Below, one piece after another: positions 44,210-50,944 of a stretch of 50,944 nucleotides of DNA. The number at the start of each line of letters is the position of its first letter. Position 1 is the stretch's first letter. Under the pieces are notes generated by a model, which made no database searches, was not told the origin of the DNA, and saw only the letters and a list, made by a program, of their open reading frames with translations. This stretch comes from Rathayibacter tritici (lineage in GTDB: Bacteria; Actinomycetota; Actinomycetes; Actinomycetales; Microbacteriaceae): the NCBI RefSeq assembly GCF_002932875.1, contig NZ_PSWS01000065.1, positions 1 to 50,944 of the forward strand, read 5' to 3'. Position numbers and translations under genes: made by a program.

Positions 44210-45351
44210 CAGATCCCCCTCGTTCCGTCGCTCCGCGACATGTCCCCCGTCGAGAGCACCGCCTCGGCACACGCGAATGCATAGACTTCCTCGATCGCGC
44301 CGAGCGGCTGATCTCCATTCAAGCAGAAAGTCAGTCCTTTCACCGAATCGGGAGTCACGAGCAGCCAGGAGCCGGCGAGCACGCCGGGTGCGGAGCCGCC
44401 TTTGAACTGAATGATCGGAGCGGTTTCCCATCGATTCTCCGTCAGCCACGGAGTCCACGGCCGCTCGGACAGGCGACGCATCACGCTGTCGATCGACTCG
44501 GGCGTCACGAAGTAGTCCAGCCCGTCCGGGTATCGGATGTCCTCGAGAGCATTCGCGCGCAGGAGGGCGTCGACAGTAGCATGATCGGCCGCGGGATCCG
44601 CTGCCGCACCCCAGGCGCGACGGTAGTAGTCCCTGGTCGAGAGCAGTGGAGTATTCAGCGCGCGAGACAGGCCGTGCGACTCGGCTGTCGCGAGTATTCT
44701 CTCCGCGCCGAGAATGCGGAGAAGAATGTCCGCCGCACTGTTGTCGGATCGCAGGACCATCAGCGAGCAGAGGTCACGGAGCGACACCGACCTGCCGATA
44801 TGCGCCGGAGTCAGGCCGCTGCTGAGATACGAGATGTCCGATGCCCGGATGACGCAGTCGGTGGCGAGAGAGAACTCGCCGGACTCGACGGCACCCAGCG
44901 CCGCGTCGAGGAGGAACAGCTTCATCAACGACGATCCGGCGACGACCTCGGCACCCGAGCGGTCGAGCCGGGCCCCGTCGCGGATCAGCACCGAGACCGT
45001 TCCCGCCACGTCCGACAGCGCGCCGCGAAGGTCGTCCGCGTCGGCGAGCGGGGGAACCGCAGCGACCAGCCGGAGGCCCTCGAGGCGGCCCTCCGCGGTC
45101 TCCTGCACGTAGACGATCCCCGCGATTCCGGCCTCGGACTCGACGTGGACGGCGGTCAGCTGGTCGGATTCGCGCGTCGAGCGCACGACTCGTGGCCGGC
45201 TGAGGCGGATCGCCTGGACGGTCTGGAGCACGGCCGAGGCCGGGCCGATCCGGTGCGCAGGGCTCAGGCGGCGGTCGATGTCGTCCTGCGAGACCGGCTC
45301 GCTGGACGTGATCAGGTCGATCGCCGCGGCCGTCGTCGGGCTGGTCGTCAT
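44209..45351 (-). CDS. Beta-lactamase-fold serine hydrolase (ORF12/LpqF-like)
   Basis: 380 residues. The C-terminal two thirds are class A beta-lactamase-like: nucleophile motif SSLMK near 140, SDN near 202, and KGG near 316. The N-terminal 115 residues resemble the extra domain of the clavulanate ORF12/LpqF group. No signal peptide, so it is cytoplasmic and not a classical beta-lactamase or PBP. In this operon it might cleave the leader, act on D-Ala-containing peptide, or do an acyl transfer; none can be chosen from sequence. ATG 45351 has GAGG eight bases upstream. Confidence 0.72.
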   Translation of the reverse strand: MTTSPTTAAAIDLITSSEPVSQDDIDRRLSPAHRIGPASAVLQTVQAIRLSRPRVVRSTRESDQLTAVHVESEAGIAGIVYVQETAEGRLEGLRLVAAVPPLADADDLRGALSDVAGTVSVLIRDGARLDRSGAEVVAGSSLMKLFLLDAALGAVESGEFSLATDCVIRASDISYLSSGLTPAHIGRSVSLRDLCSLMVLRSDNSAADILLRILGAERILATAESHGLSRALNTPLLSTRDYYRRAWGAAADPAADHATVDALLRANALEDIRYPDGLDYFVTPESIDSVMRRLSERPWTPWLTENRWETAPIIQFKGGSAPGVLAGSWLLVTPDSVKGLTFCLNGDQPLGAIEEVYAFACAEAVLSTGDMSRSDGTRGI

Positions 45352-45535
45352 CACCGGAGGCCTCGCAGTTCCTGTCGTGTTTTCGGGCGGTGAGGTCTGG
45401 ATGGCGCGGTGGCGGTCACCTCCCTCGGGGAAGCGCACACTGTCCGCCTCTCGCTTCTCCTTCCTCAGAGAAGGGCAGGAGAAAGGAGGCGGGTGGGAAA
45501 GAATGCTCCTCGAAGAAGCGAGTCACGAGAAGTCA

Positions 45536-45566
45536 GCGCCGAGCCGCCCCGGGGACGGCTCGGCGC
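45536..45566 (-). terminator. Attenuating hairpin between precursor and enzyme genes
   Basis: Perfect 11-bp stem GCGCCGAGCCG / CGGCTCGGCGC around a CCCC/GGGG-containing loop, 27 bases after the precursor stop and 185 bases before the hydrolase start. Partial termination here would give more precursor than enzyme mRNA, as is common in RiPP operons. A second purine-rich stem (TTCTCC/GGAGAA) lies at about 45450-45490. Confidence 0.65.
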
Positions 45567-45592
45567 CGATCAGGAACCCGTCCTCAGACGGA

Positions 45593-45757
45593 TCAGGTCC
45601 AGGACCAGGACCAGGAGAACGACAGCGAGTAGCTCACGCTGACGCTGAGGCTGACCGACGTTCCCACGTCACCCAGCTCTGCGTCGTTGAGCACGATGCT
45701 CTGGATCTCCGTCGGCGATGCGTAAGCGGTGTAACCGCTCAGCAGGCTCCGTTCCAT
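45593..45757 (-). CDS. RiPP precursor peptide with alternating Ser/hydrophobic core
   Basis: 54 residues. The leader (about 1-31) starts MERSLLSGYTAY and ends VLNDAELGDV, an acidic LanA-like end. From residue 34 to 53 Ser occupies every even position (34, 36 ... 52, ten in all) and the odd positions are V, L, V, V, Y, L, F, W, W, W; Thr54 is C-terminal. There is no Cys, so no thioether ring can form. AAGGGGG lies five bases before ATG 45757. It heads the operon that encodes the kinase, HopA1-like protein and luciferase-like reductase. The repeated TCCTGG codons at the 3' end suggest growth by dipeptide duplication. Confidence 0.88.
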   Translation of the reverse strand: MERSLLSGYTAYASPTEIQSIVLNDAELGDVGTSVSLSVSVSYSLSFSWSWSWT

Positions 45758-45836
45758 GACTTCCCCCTTGCTTGTTTGTGAATAGGAATGCCCACTAGTT
45801 CCGACGCTTTCGCCACCCTCCCCAGCAAGCTCTCGC

Positions 45837-45867
45837 ACACTAGCAGTACGTGACATCATCAGGTCAA
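45837..45867 (-). promoter_or_regulatory. Promoter of the RiPP operon
   Basis: On the minus strand TTGACC (45862-45867), 19 bases, then TAGTGT (45837-45842), a SigA-like promoter. Transcription would start at about 45830 and give a leader of about 70 bases before the precursor ATG. The divergent dehydrogenase gene begins at 45889, so both may share regulatory sites in this 131-base gap. Confidence 0.5.
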
Positions 45868-45888
45868 GACCCGAATGGAGTAATACTT

Positions 45889-47145
45889 ATGCGCTCACTG
45901 ATCGCTACTGCTCTCTTGACAGGATTCGACACAGAGGGCATACGCGCGCTTCGCGCGCGCGCGGTGAGAAATGCCCAGGACTCGGCCGGAGAAGTCATCG
46001 TCTTCGTCGATCGCGCACTCCTCTCGGGCCCCGGGCCGACCTACGTTCTCGACACGCTCACGCGAGAACAGATCCCGACGTCGGTGCACCCGGTGAGCGG
46101 CTTTCCGACCATCGATGCCGTTCTCGAAGATGCACGCTTGCTACGAGGTTTCTCAGCTGTGTTAGCGTTGGGCGGGGGTTCGGTGATCGACCGGGCGAAG
46201 CTGGCACGAGCAGCGGCGGAGGGGGCCGACCTGCAGGCGGCGACGTCGATGGCTCCGGGACACGCTGTGCTCGAGACCGCGCGCTCACGTCTGCCGTTGA
46301 TCGCGATGCCGACCACGCTCGGCACCGGATCCGAGCGCAACAGCAACGCCGTCCTCGCCGCGGGAGATCGCCGCTTCCTGGTGTCAGGATCGGTCCTGCT
46401 TCCGGAGGCAGCCGTGCTCGAGCCCGCACTGACCCGCTCCCTCAGCGCCGCCGCAGTACTCTCCGGCGTCTTCGAGGCCCTCGCGCGGACGCTCGAGCCC
46501 TACGCGAGCCCGACAACGCAGGCCGGTGCTGACCAGCTCGCGCTCGCCACCGCCGGCCGGCTCGCTGTCCTGGGCGACGCCGTCGCCTCCGGTCCGAGCG
46601 GACCAGCGGCCGAGGAGACTCGGCTCGAGATCGCCCGTCTGAGCGGCCTCAGCCACGCCCCTGCGATGCATGCGGGCCGCGCAGCGTTCGCGTTCCCCGG
46701 CTGGTTCCTGGCGCACGAGCTCGCCTCTGTCACCGGAGTGTCCAAAGTCGGCTGCCTGGCCGCCCTGCTGCCGGCGATCGACCGGCGCGCCCGGGCCGAC
46801 GCGCGGGTCTGGGGAGCGCCTCGCCGCCGTGCCGCCGCGTCGATGGCGGTCCTGAGCGCACTCGGCCTCCCGTCCGGAGACGAATCGGCACTGGCCGTCC
46901 TCGCCCAGCGCTGGTCGCTGGTCGTCCCCCTGGGCGACATCGACGTCGAGGCTCTAGCCACCCGGATCCTGTCGGCGTGGGGACCGCCGTCACCGCACCT
47001 CGCCCGCGTCGGTCGAGACGAGCTCGTCGCCGTGCTGACGGAGGCGACGGACGCCACCCGTGCGCCGATCGCTCCCCGCGCGCCAATCTCTCCCCGCGCG
47101 GCTGAAGGATCAGCCACGGACGGCCGAGGACCGCGCCCGTCTTAA
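45889..47145 (+). CDS. Iron-ADH family protein, daptide dehydrogenase-like
   Basis: 418 residues of the group III (iron-containing) alcohol dehydrogenase fold. VLALGGGSVIDRAKLAR (near 94) and PTTLGTGSERNSNAVL (near 141) are the nucleotide-site motifs. Metal-site positions are altered: the segment usually DALSHAIE reads EALARTLE, and the His of LPHG is Lys (VSKVG), while one His (AHELA) remains. A dehydrogenase of this family is part of daptide clusters, where a C-terminal Thr is oxidatively decarboxylated; the precursor here also ends in Thr. ATG 45889 has GGAG nine bases upstream. No aminotransferase or methyltransferase is adjacent. Confidence 0.75.
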   Translation: MRSLIATALLTGFDTEGIRALRARAVRNAQDSAGEVIVFVDRALLSGPGPTYVLDTLTREQIPTSVHPVSGFPTIDAVLEDARLLRGFSAVLALGGGSVIDRAKLARAAAEGADLQAATSMAPGHAVLETARSRLPLIAMPTTLGTGSERNSNAVLAAGDRRFLVSGSVLLPEAAVLEPALTRSLSAAAVLSGVFEALARTLEPYASPTTQAGADQLALATAGRLAVLGDAVASGPSGPAAEETRLEIARLSGLSHAPAMHAGRAAFAFPGWFLAHELASVTGVSKVGCLAALLPAIDRRARADARVWGAPRRRAAASMAVLSALGLPSGDESALAVLAQRWSLVVPLGDIDVEALATRILSAWGPPSPHLARVGRDELVAVLTEATDATRAPIAPRAPISPRAAEGSATDGRGPRPS

Positions 47146-47373
47146 AGGAGCACGACCCCGTCGATCCGCGTCACCGTCGCGCCACCGACCCCGATCTCGC
47201 CGCCCGCGCGCTCGACGCGTGCCGACCTCCGGGAGGAACGCCCGCACCTCGATCGCGCACTCCGCCATCGCCGCATCCGCGATGCCGTCGCCGTCGACGA
47301 CCACCGCCACCGGGTTGCCGCGGAACGGCTCGACGCCGACGACGTCGACCTAGGCGAAGCGCCGCGTGCTCAC
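47142..47373 (-). pseudogene. PhzF-family remnant
   Basis: The minus strand starts with a GTG overlapping the serA stop (GTGA) and reads STRRFA-stop-VDVVGVEPFRGNPVAVV, the PhzF N-terminus with a nonsense codon where Tyr is usual. It then jumps to RAFLPEVG and, after a frameshift, GGATVTRIDGVVLL, the PhzF C-terminus. About 190 internal codons are deleted. It was once coupled to serA. Confidence 0.78.
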
Positions 47374-48962
47374 TGCTCGGTGATGTCGATCTCCTGCATG
47401 AGGTCGGCGTCGATCGCGATGCGGACCTTCTCGAGCAGGCCCTCAGGGGCGGGCGAGTCGATGGTGATCACCGAGAGGGCCGTGCCGCCCGCCTCGGTGC
47501 GCGCGATCTGCATGCCGGCGATGTTGACCGCCGCGTCGCCGAACTCGCGGCCGTAGACCGCGACGATGCCCGGTCGGTCGACGTAGCTCATCACGACAAG
47601 GTGCTTCGCGAGGGGCACTTCGACGTCGTAACCGTTGATCGCGACGATCTTCTCGACCTGCTTCGTGCCGGTCAGCGTGCCCGAGACCGAGATCTGCGAG
47701 CCGTCCGAGAGCGCCCCGCGCAGCGTGATCACGTTGCGGTACTCGTCCGAGACCGCGTCGGTGATCAGGCGCACCTCGATCCCGCGCTGCTCCGCGAGCA
47801 CCGGCGCGTTGACGTAGGACACCGTCTCCGAGACCACGTTGCTGAACACGCCCTTGAGCGCCGCGAGCTTGAGCACCTTCACGTCGTAACCGGCGAGCTC
47901 GCCGCGCACCTCCACGTCGATCGACGTGACCGGCGAGTCCGCAAGACCCGAGAAGACCTGGCCGAGCTTCTCGATCAGTGGGATGCCCGGGCGCACGTAC
48001 TCATCGATCACCCCGCCGGCGACGTTCACCGCGTCGGGCACGAGCTCGCCCGAGAGCGCGAGGCGCACCGAGCGGGCGACCGAGACTCCGGCCTTCTCCT
48101 GGGCCTCGTCGGTCGAGGCCCCGAGGTGCGGAGTGACGACCACGTTCTCGAGGGCGAGCAGCGGTGAGTCGGTCGGCGGCTCCTTCACGAACACGTCGAG
48201 CCCGGCGCCGGCGATGGTCTTCGCGACCAAAGCACGGTGCAGGGCGTCCTCGTCGATCAGCCCGCCGCGTGCGACATTGACGAGGAACGCCGTCGGCTTC
48301 ATCAGCGCCAGCTGCTCGTCCGAGATCATGCCGGTCGTCTCGGGAGTCTTGGGCATGTGGATGGTGATGAAATCGCTCTGCGCGAGTAGCTCCTCCAGCC
48401 CCAGGAGCGTGACGCCGAGCTGCTGTGCGCGGGCGCTGGTCACGTAGGGGTCGTAGGCGACGACGGTCACGCCGAAGGCCTGCAGGCGCGCGGTGATCAG
48501 AGCACCGATGCGACCGAGGCCGATGATGCCGACGGTCTTCTCGTACAGCTCGACGCCGGTGTACGTCGAACGCTTCCAGAGGCCTTGCGCGAGCGCGCTG
48601 TGGGCGGCGGGGATGTGGCGGGCAAGGCTCAGGATGTGCCCGACGGTCAGCTCGGCGGCCGAGATGATGTTCGAGGTCGGCGCGTTCACGACCATCACCC
48701 CCGCGGCGGTCGCGGCGGCGATGTCGACGTTGTCCAGGCCCACGCCGGCACGGGCGATCACCTGGAGCGAGGGAGCGGCGGCGATCGCCTCGGCGTCGAC
48801 CTGCGTCGCCGAGCGCACGAGAATCGCGTGCGCCGTGGCGAGAGCGTCGAGGAGCGCCGGACGGTCGGTGCCGTCGACGGAGCGGACCTCGAAGTCGGGA
48901 CCGAGCGCGTCCACGGTGGCGGGCGAGAGTTCTTCGGCGATCAGGACGACCGGCTGTGTCAC
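47370..48962 (-). CDS. serA: D-3-phosphoglycerate dehydrogenase
   Basis: 530 residues, long actinobacterial form. NAD motif GIIGLGRIGALIT, catalytic ARGGLIDEDAL and PHLGASTDEAQ, then an ASB (intervening) domain and a C-terminal ACT domain (VVMSYVDRPGIVAVYG) that binds Ser for feedback control. First step of serine synthesis. GTG 48962 follows AAGGAAG. It lies beside a cluster whose product needs ten Ser per molecule, but no co-transcription is visible. Confidence 0.93.
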   Translation of the reverse strand: MTQPVVLIAEELSPATVDALGPDFEVRSVDGTDRPALLDALATAHAILVRSATQVDAEAIAAAPSLQVIARAGVGLDNVDIAAATAAGVMVVNAPTSNIISAAELTVGHILSLARHIPAAHSALAQGLWKRSTYTGVELYEKTVGIIGLGRIGALITARLQAFGVTVVAYDPYVTSARAQQLGVTLLGLEELLAQSDFITIHMPKTPETTGMISDEQLALMKPTAFLVNVARGGLIDEDALHRALVAKTIAGAGLDVFVKEPPTDSPLLALENVVVTPHLGASTDEAQEKAGVSVARSVRLALSGELVPDAVNVAGGVIDEYVRPGIPLIEKLGQVFSGLADSPVTSIDVEVRGELAGYDVKVLKLAALKGVFSNVVSETVSYVNAPVLAEQRGIEVRLITDAVSDEYRNVITLRGALSDGSQISVSGTLTGTKQVEKIVAINGYDVEVPLAKHLVVMSYVDRPGIVAVYGREFGDAAVNIAGMQIARTEAGGTALSVITIDSPAPEGLLEKVRIAIDADLMQEIDITEQ

Positions 48963-49099
48963 GAGAGGCGCTTCCTTCGGAGAGGGGACGGAGTGGGCAC
49001 CGAGGCGGGAGCGTCGGCAGCCCCCCGTCACTGTAGCGGAGGGGTGCAGGCGTCCCGCGCCGGATGACGCGCGGAGAGTCAGCTCAGCGATGCGGACGG

Positions 49100-49480
49100 T
49101 CAGACCAGGGAGACCAGGCTCTCGACTCCCAGGATCAGCTGCACGTCGAGCGAGAGCACGGCCGAGAGGCAGAGCGCCGCGGCCAGCAGACCCGCCCTCG
49201 CGGCGAGGCCGCGCCGGCGACCGAGCACGAGAGCGACGACGAAGCAGACCACCGGCAGCACCAGAGCGAGCAGCAGCACGGTCCAGCCGGTCGGAGTCAG
49301 ATCGGTGTCCAGTAGCGCCGCGTAGCTGCGCAGACCGATCAGGTTGCCGATCGCCTCCCAGACGTCCCAGGCGAAGAAGAGCGCGAAGGCGACGGCGATG
49401 AGCACGGAGGCGACGAGGCGCCCGCCCCTCCGGTCGCCGCGGCCGGTCCCGCCGAGAGTGGCCCGGGTCGAGTCGGTCAT
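49100..49480 (-). CDS. Hypothetical membrane protein
   Basis: 126 residues with three or four membrane segments and a charged N-terminus. I do not recognise a family. Its ATG overlaps the stop of the gene upstream (TGATG), so both are made together. Probably upstream of serA in one transcript, but a 137-base gap separates them. Confidence 0.62.
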   Translation of the reverse strand: MTDSTRATLGGTGRGDRRGGRLVASVLIAVAFALFFAWDVWEAIGNLIGLRSYAALLDTDLTPTGWTVLLLALVLPVVCFVVALVLGRRRGLAARAGLLAAALCLSAVLSLDVQLILGVESLVSLV

Positions 49481-50043
49481 CACGCCCCCTTCAGGAACGG
49501 CAGCGGAGCGAGCAGAACGAGCCCGGCAACGAGCCAGAGCACGCGGGCACGCACTCGGGAGTCGCGGGTGACGAGCAGCACGACGGCGAACCACACCGGC
49601 GGTGCCGCGACCGCGAGCCACAGTCCGAGCGTGTACATCCCCTGACCCAGCCCGTCGCCCGGCTCGAACCGCTGGACGACGGTCGGCCCCTGCCGCGTCG
49701 CCGTGATCGCCCAGGCGATGGCGTACAGGAGGTAGAGCCCGGCGGCGATGCCCGAGGCGATCAGCAGAGCGGAGGAGGAGGCCGCGTCGTCCGCGGAATC
49801 GTCGTCCCCGGAGTCGTCCCCCTCGTCGTTAGCCGCGCTGTCGCCCGCGCGGTTCGCTGAGGAGCCCGCCGCCCGCTGCGCCCGGCGCGCTCGCGCCTCG
49901 CCCGCAGCGAGGGTCGGATCCGCGCCCTCACCCGCCCACTCCAGCGCCTCGTCGTCCTCGTCCTCCATGCTCGGGACGGGTGTCTCGCCCCGGGTCGCCG
50001 GGTCTTCGTCCTCCGGGGAGCGGCCCGGTCCACCATCGATCAC
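49480..50043 (-). CDS. Hypothetical membrane protein with acidic N-terminus
   Basis: 187 residues. The first 90 are very acidic and Ala-rich (DDSGDDDSADDAASSS), likely disordered, followed by three membrane helices (about 90-112, 135-158, 165-182). Family not recognised. Coupled to the small membrane protein downstream; the pair may form one complex. The GTG start at 50043 is tentative; GTG or the ATG of MEDEDDEAL are alternatives. Confidence 0.58.
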   Translation of the reverse strand: MIDGGPGRSPEDEDPATRGETPVPSMEDEDDEALEWAGEGADPTLAAGEARARRAQRAAGSSANRAGDSAANDEGDDSGDDDSADDAASSSALLIASGIAAGLYLLYAIAWAITATRQGPTVVQRFEPGDGLGQGMYTLGLWLAVAAPPVWFAVVLLVTRDSRVRARVLWLVAGLVLLAPLPFLKGA

Positions 50044-50147
50044 CGCAACACCCTAGCCGCGCGCAGCTCGCAGGAGGCTCGGAGCCCGCCGCCTCCCCGA
50101 CGCCCGTCGGACACCCGGCGTTCTCCCCCGGCAGAGAGGCTGAGCGG

Positions 50148-50944
50148 ATGGACGACCGCCGCCGCCGCTTCGTCGCCCTCGGTGACTCCTTCACGGAGGG
50201 AGTCGGCGACCCGCACCCGCGCCTGCCGAACGGTGTGCGCGGCTGGGCCGATCGCGTCGCCGAGCGCCTGGCGAAGGCCGAGCCCGGCTGGGAATACGCG
50301 AACCTCGCCATCCGCTCCAAGCGCCTCGCGCAGATCATCGACGACCAGCTCGCCCCGGCCCTCGCTCTGCGTCCCACCCTGGTCACGCTCTACGCGGGCG
50401 GCAATGACATCCTCGACCTCGGCACTGACACCGCCGAACTGATCGCCCGCTACGAAACGCTGGTCGACGCCCTCGCGACGACCGGCGCCTCCCTCGTCCT
50501 CTTCACCGGCGTCGACATCCCGGGCCTGCCCGCTCCGAAAATGTTCGTGCGCCGCAATCACCTCTACAACAGCGCCGTGCGCAGGATCGCCCGCGAGCGG
50601 GGCGCGGTCCTCGTCGACTACTGGGCGATGCAAGAGTTCCACTCCCCCATGCTGTGGTCGGCGGACCGGATGCACCTCTCCAAGCGGGGCCACCGCGTCC
50701 TCGCGGGCCGCGTGCTCGACACGCTCGGCGTCCCGCATACGATCTCGACCGGTCCGTGGGAGGCGCCCGAGCCGCTCCCCCTCCGCGAACGCCTGCGCGA
50801 GCAGCGCCGGTGGGCCGCCGACTGGGTCCTCCCCCTCGTCGGCCGCAAGCTCCGCCGGGTCACCCTCGGCGACCACCTCTCTCCCCGCTGGCCCGACCCC
50901 GTCCTCGTGCCCCCCAAGGGCGGCCTCCGCCGCCTCCCCCACCC
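50148..50944 (+). CDS. SGNH/GDSL-type esterase (runs off the window)
   Basis: At least 265 residues, no stop before the window ends. Block I FVALGDSFTEGVGD (nucleophile Ser), block III LYAGGNDIL, and block V DRMHLSKRGHRVLA (Asp and His of the triad) define a GDSL lipase/acylhydrolase. No signal peptide, so it is probably cytoplasmic. GAGAGG lies eight bases before the ATG. It is divergent from the two membrane proteins. Confidence 0.85.
   Translation, partial: MDDRRRRFVALGDSFTEGVGDPHPRLPNGVRGWADRVAERLAKAEPGWEYANLAIRSKRLAQIIDDQLAPALALRPTLVTLYAGGNDILDLGTDTAELIARYETLVDALATTGASLVLFTGVDIPGLPAPKMFVRRNHLYNSAVRRIARERGAVLVDYWAMQEFHSPMLWSADRMHLSKRGHRVLAGRVLDTLGVPHTISTGPWEAPEPLPLRERLREQRRWAADWVLPLVGRKLRRVTLGDHLSPRWPDPVLVPPKGGLRRLPH

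Noticed and set aside
44209-45351. A beta-lactamase resistance gene
   Set aside because: No signal peptide, an added N-terminal domain, and placement inside a peptide biosynthesis operon.
41317-45757. A normal (thioether-containing) class V lanthipeptide cluster
   Set aside because: The precursor has no Cys, so lanthionine rings cannot form; only the dehydration and reduction steps are supported.
45593-45859. A longer precursor starting at 45859
   Set aside because: The ATG at 45757 has a strong AAGGGGG site, and the extra residues run through the promoter region.

Overview
The window is uniformly GC-rich, has tightly packed genes with 4-base ATGA/GTGA overlaps and many GTG starts, and encodes typical high-GC Gram-positive proteins. 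These include an Ada-AlkA fusion, a SigB/SigF-type sigma factor, DUF4190, DUF2795 and pRiA4b ORF-3 proteins. I infer an actinobacterium of the Microbacteriaceae type (Rathayibacter/Curtobacterium/Microbacterium-like). No plasmid or phage replication genes are seen, so it looks chromosomal.

Layout. 1-10.0 kb: housekeeping (Ada-AlkA DNA repair, aspartate ammonia-lyase, small membrane proteins, quinone oxidoreductase, amino acid permease, GNAT) with one broken alpha/beta hydrolase. 10.0-12.97 kb: a lower-GC gene graveyard (frameshifted ribbon-helix-helix gene, fragments of DUF4190 and DUF2075 genes, one Tat-exported LytM-like protein) ending at the 3' end of a tRNA-Gln. 13.0-16.8 kb: a thioredoxin-reductase-like enzyme, gltX and a sigma factor carrying a repeat insertion. 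16.7-30.3 kb: a heptose-glycan locus with GmhB-like phosphatase, GmhA, two HldE-type bifunctional enzymes, three family 9 (heptosyl-type) glycosyltransferases, three other glycosyltransferases, an SDR and an aldehyde dehydrogenase; its two divergent transcripts carry matching SigF-type promoters. 30.4-37.6 kb: a RecQ-like helicase with a broken start, leuB-ilvE-FAH operon, and a TetR/MFS efflux pair with a visible operator. 37.65-47.15 kb: a RiPP (ribosomal peptide) gene cluster. 47.1-50.9 kb: a phzF remnant, serA, two membrane proteins, and a GDSL esterase running off the end.

The main discovery candidate is the RiPP cluster. The 54-residue precursor has ten perfect Ser-hydrophobic dipeptides (Ser at every even position 34-52, alternating with V, L, V, V, Y, L, F, W, W, W), then a C-terminal Thr, and no Cys. 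Its operon encodes an APH-type kinase and a HopA1-like protein (the dehydratase pair of class V lanthipeptides) plus a luciferase-like flavin/F420 reductase of the kind that turns dehydroalanine into D-Ala, a beta-lactamase-fold hydrolase, a PLDc_N membrane protein and two ABC exporters. A divergent iron-ADH-family protein resembles the dehydrogenase used on C-terminal Thr in daptides. If every Ser becomes D-Ala, the product is a strictly alternating D,L peptide with Trp at its C-terminal end and a modified C-terminus, i.e. a ribosomal counterpart of gramicidin A.

The window also holds at least two families of long intergenic palindromes in several copies (three copies with CGCGAGATGCCACTT arms, two with CAACGTCAGCTGAGA arms), which are repeats of unknown mobility and may act as bidirectional terminators.
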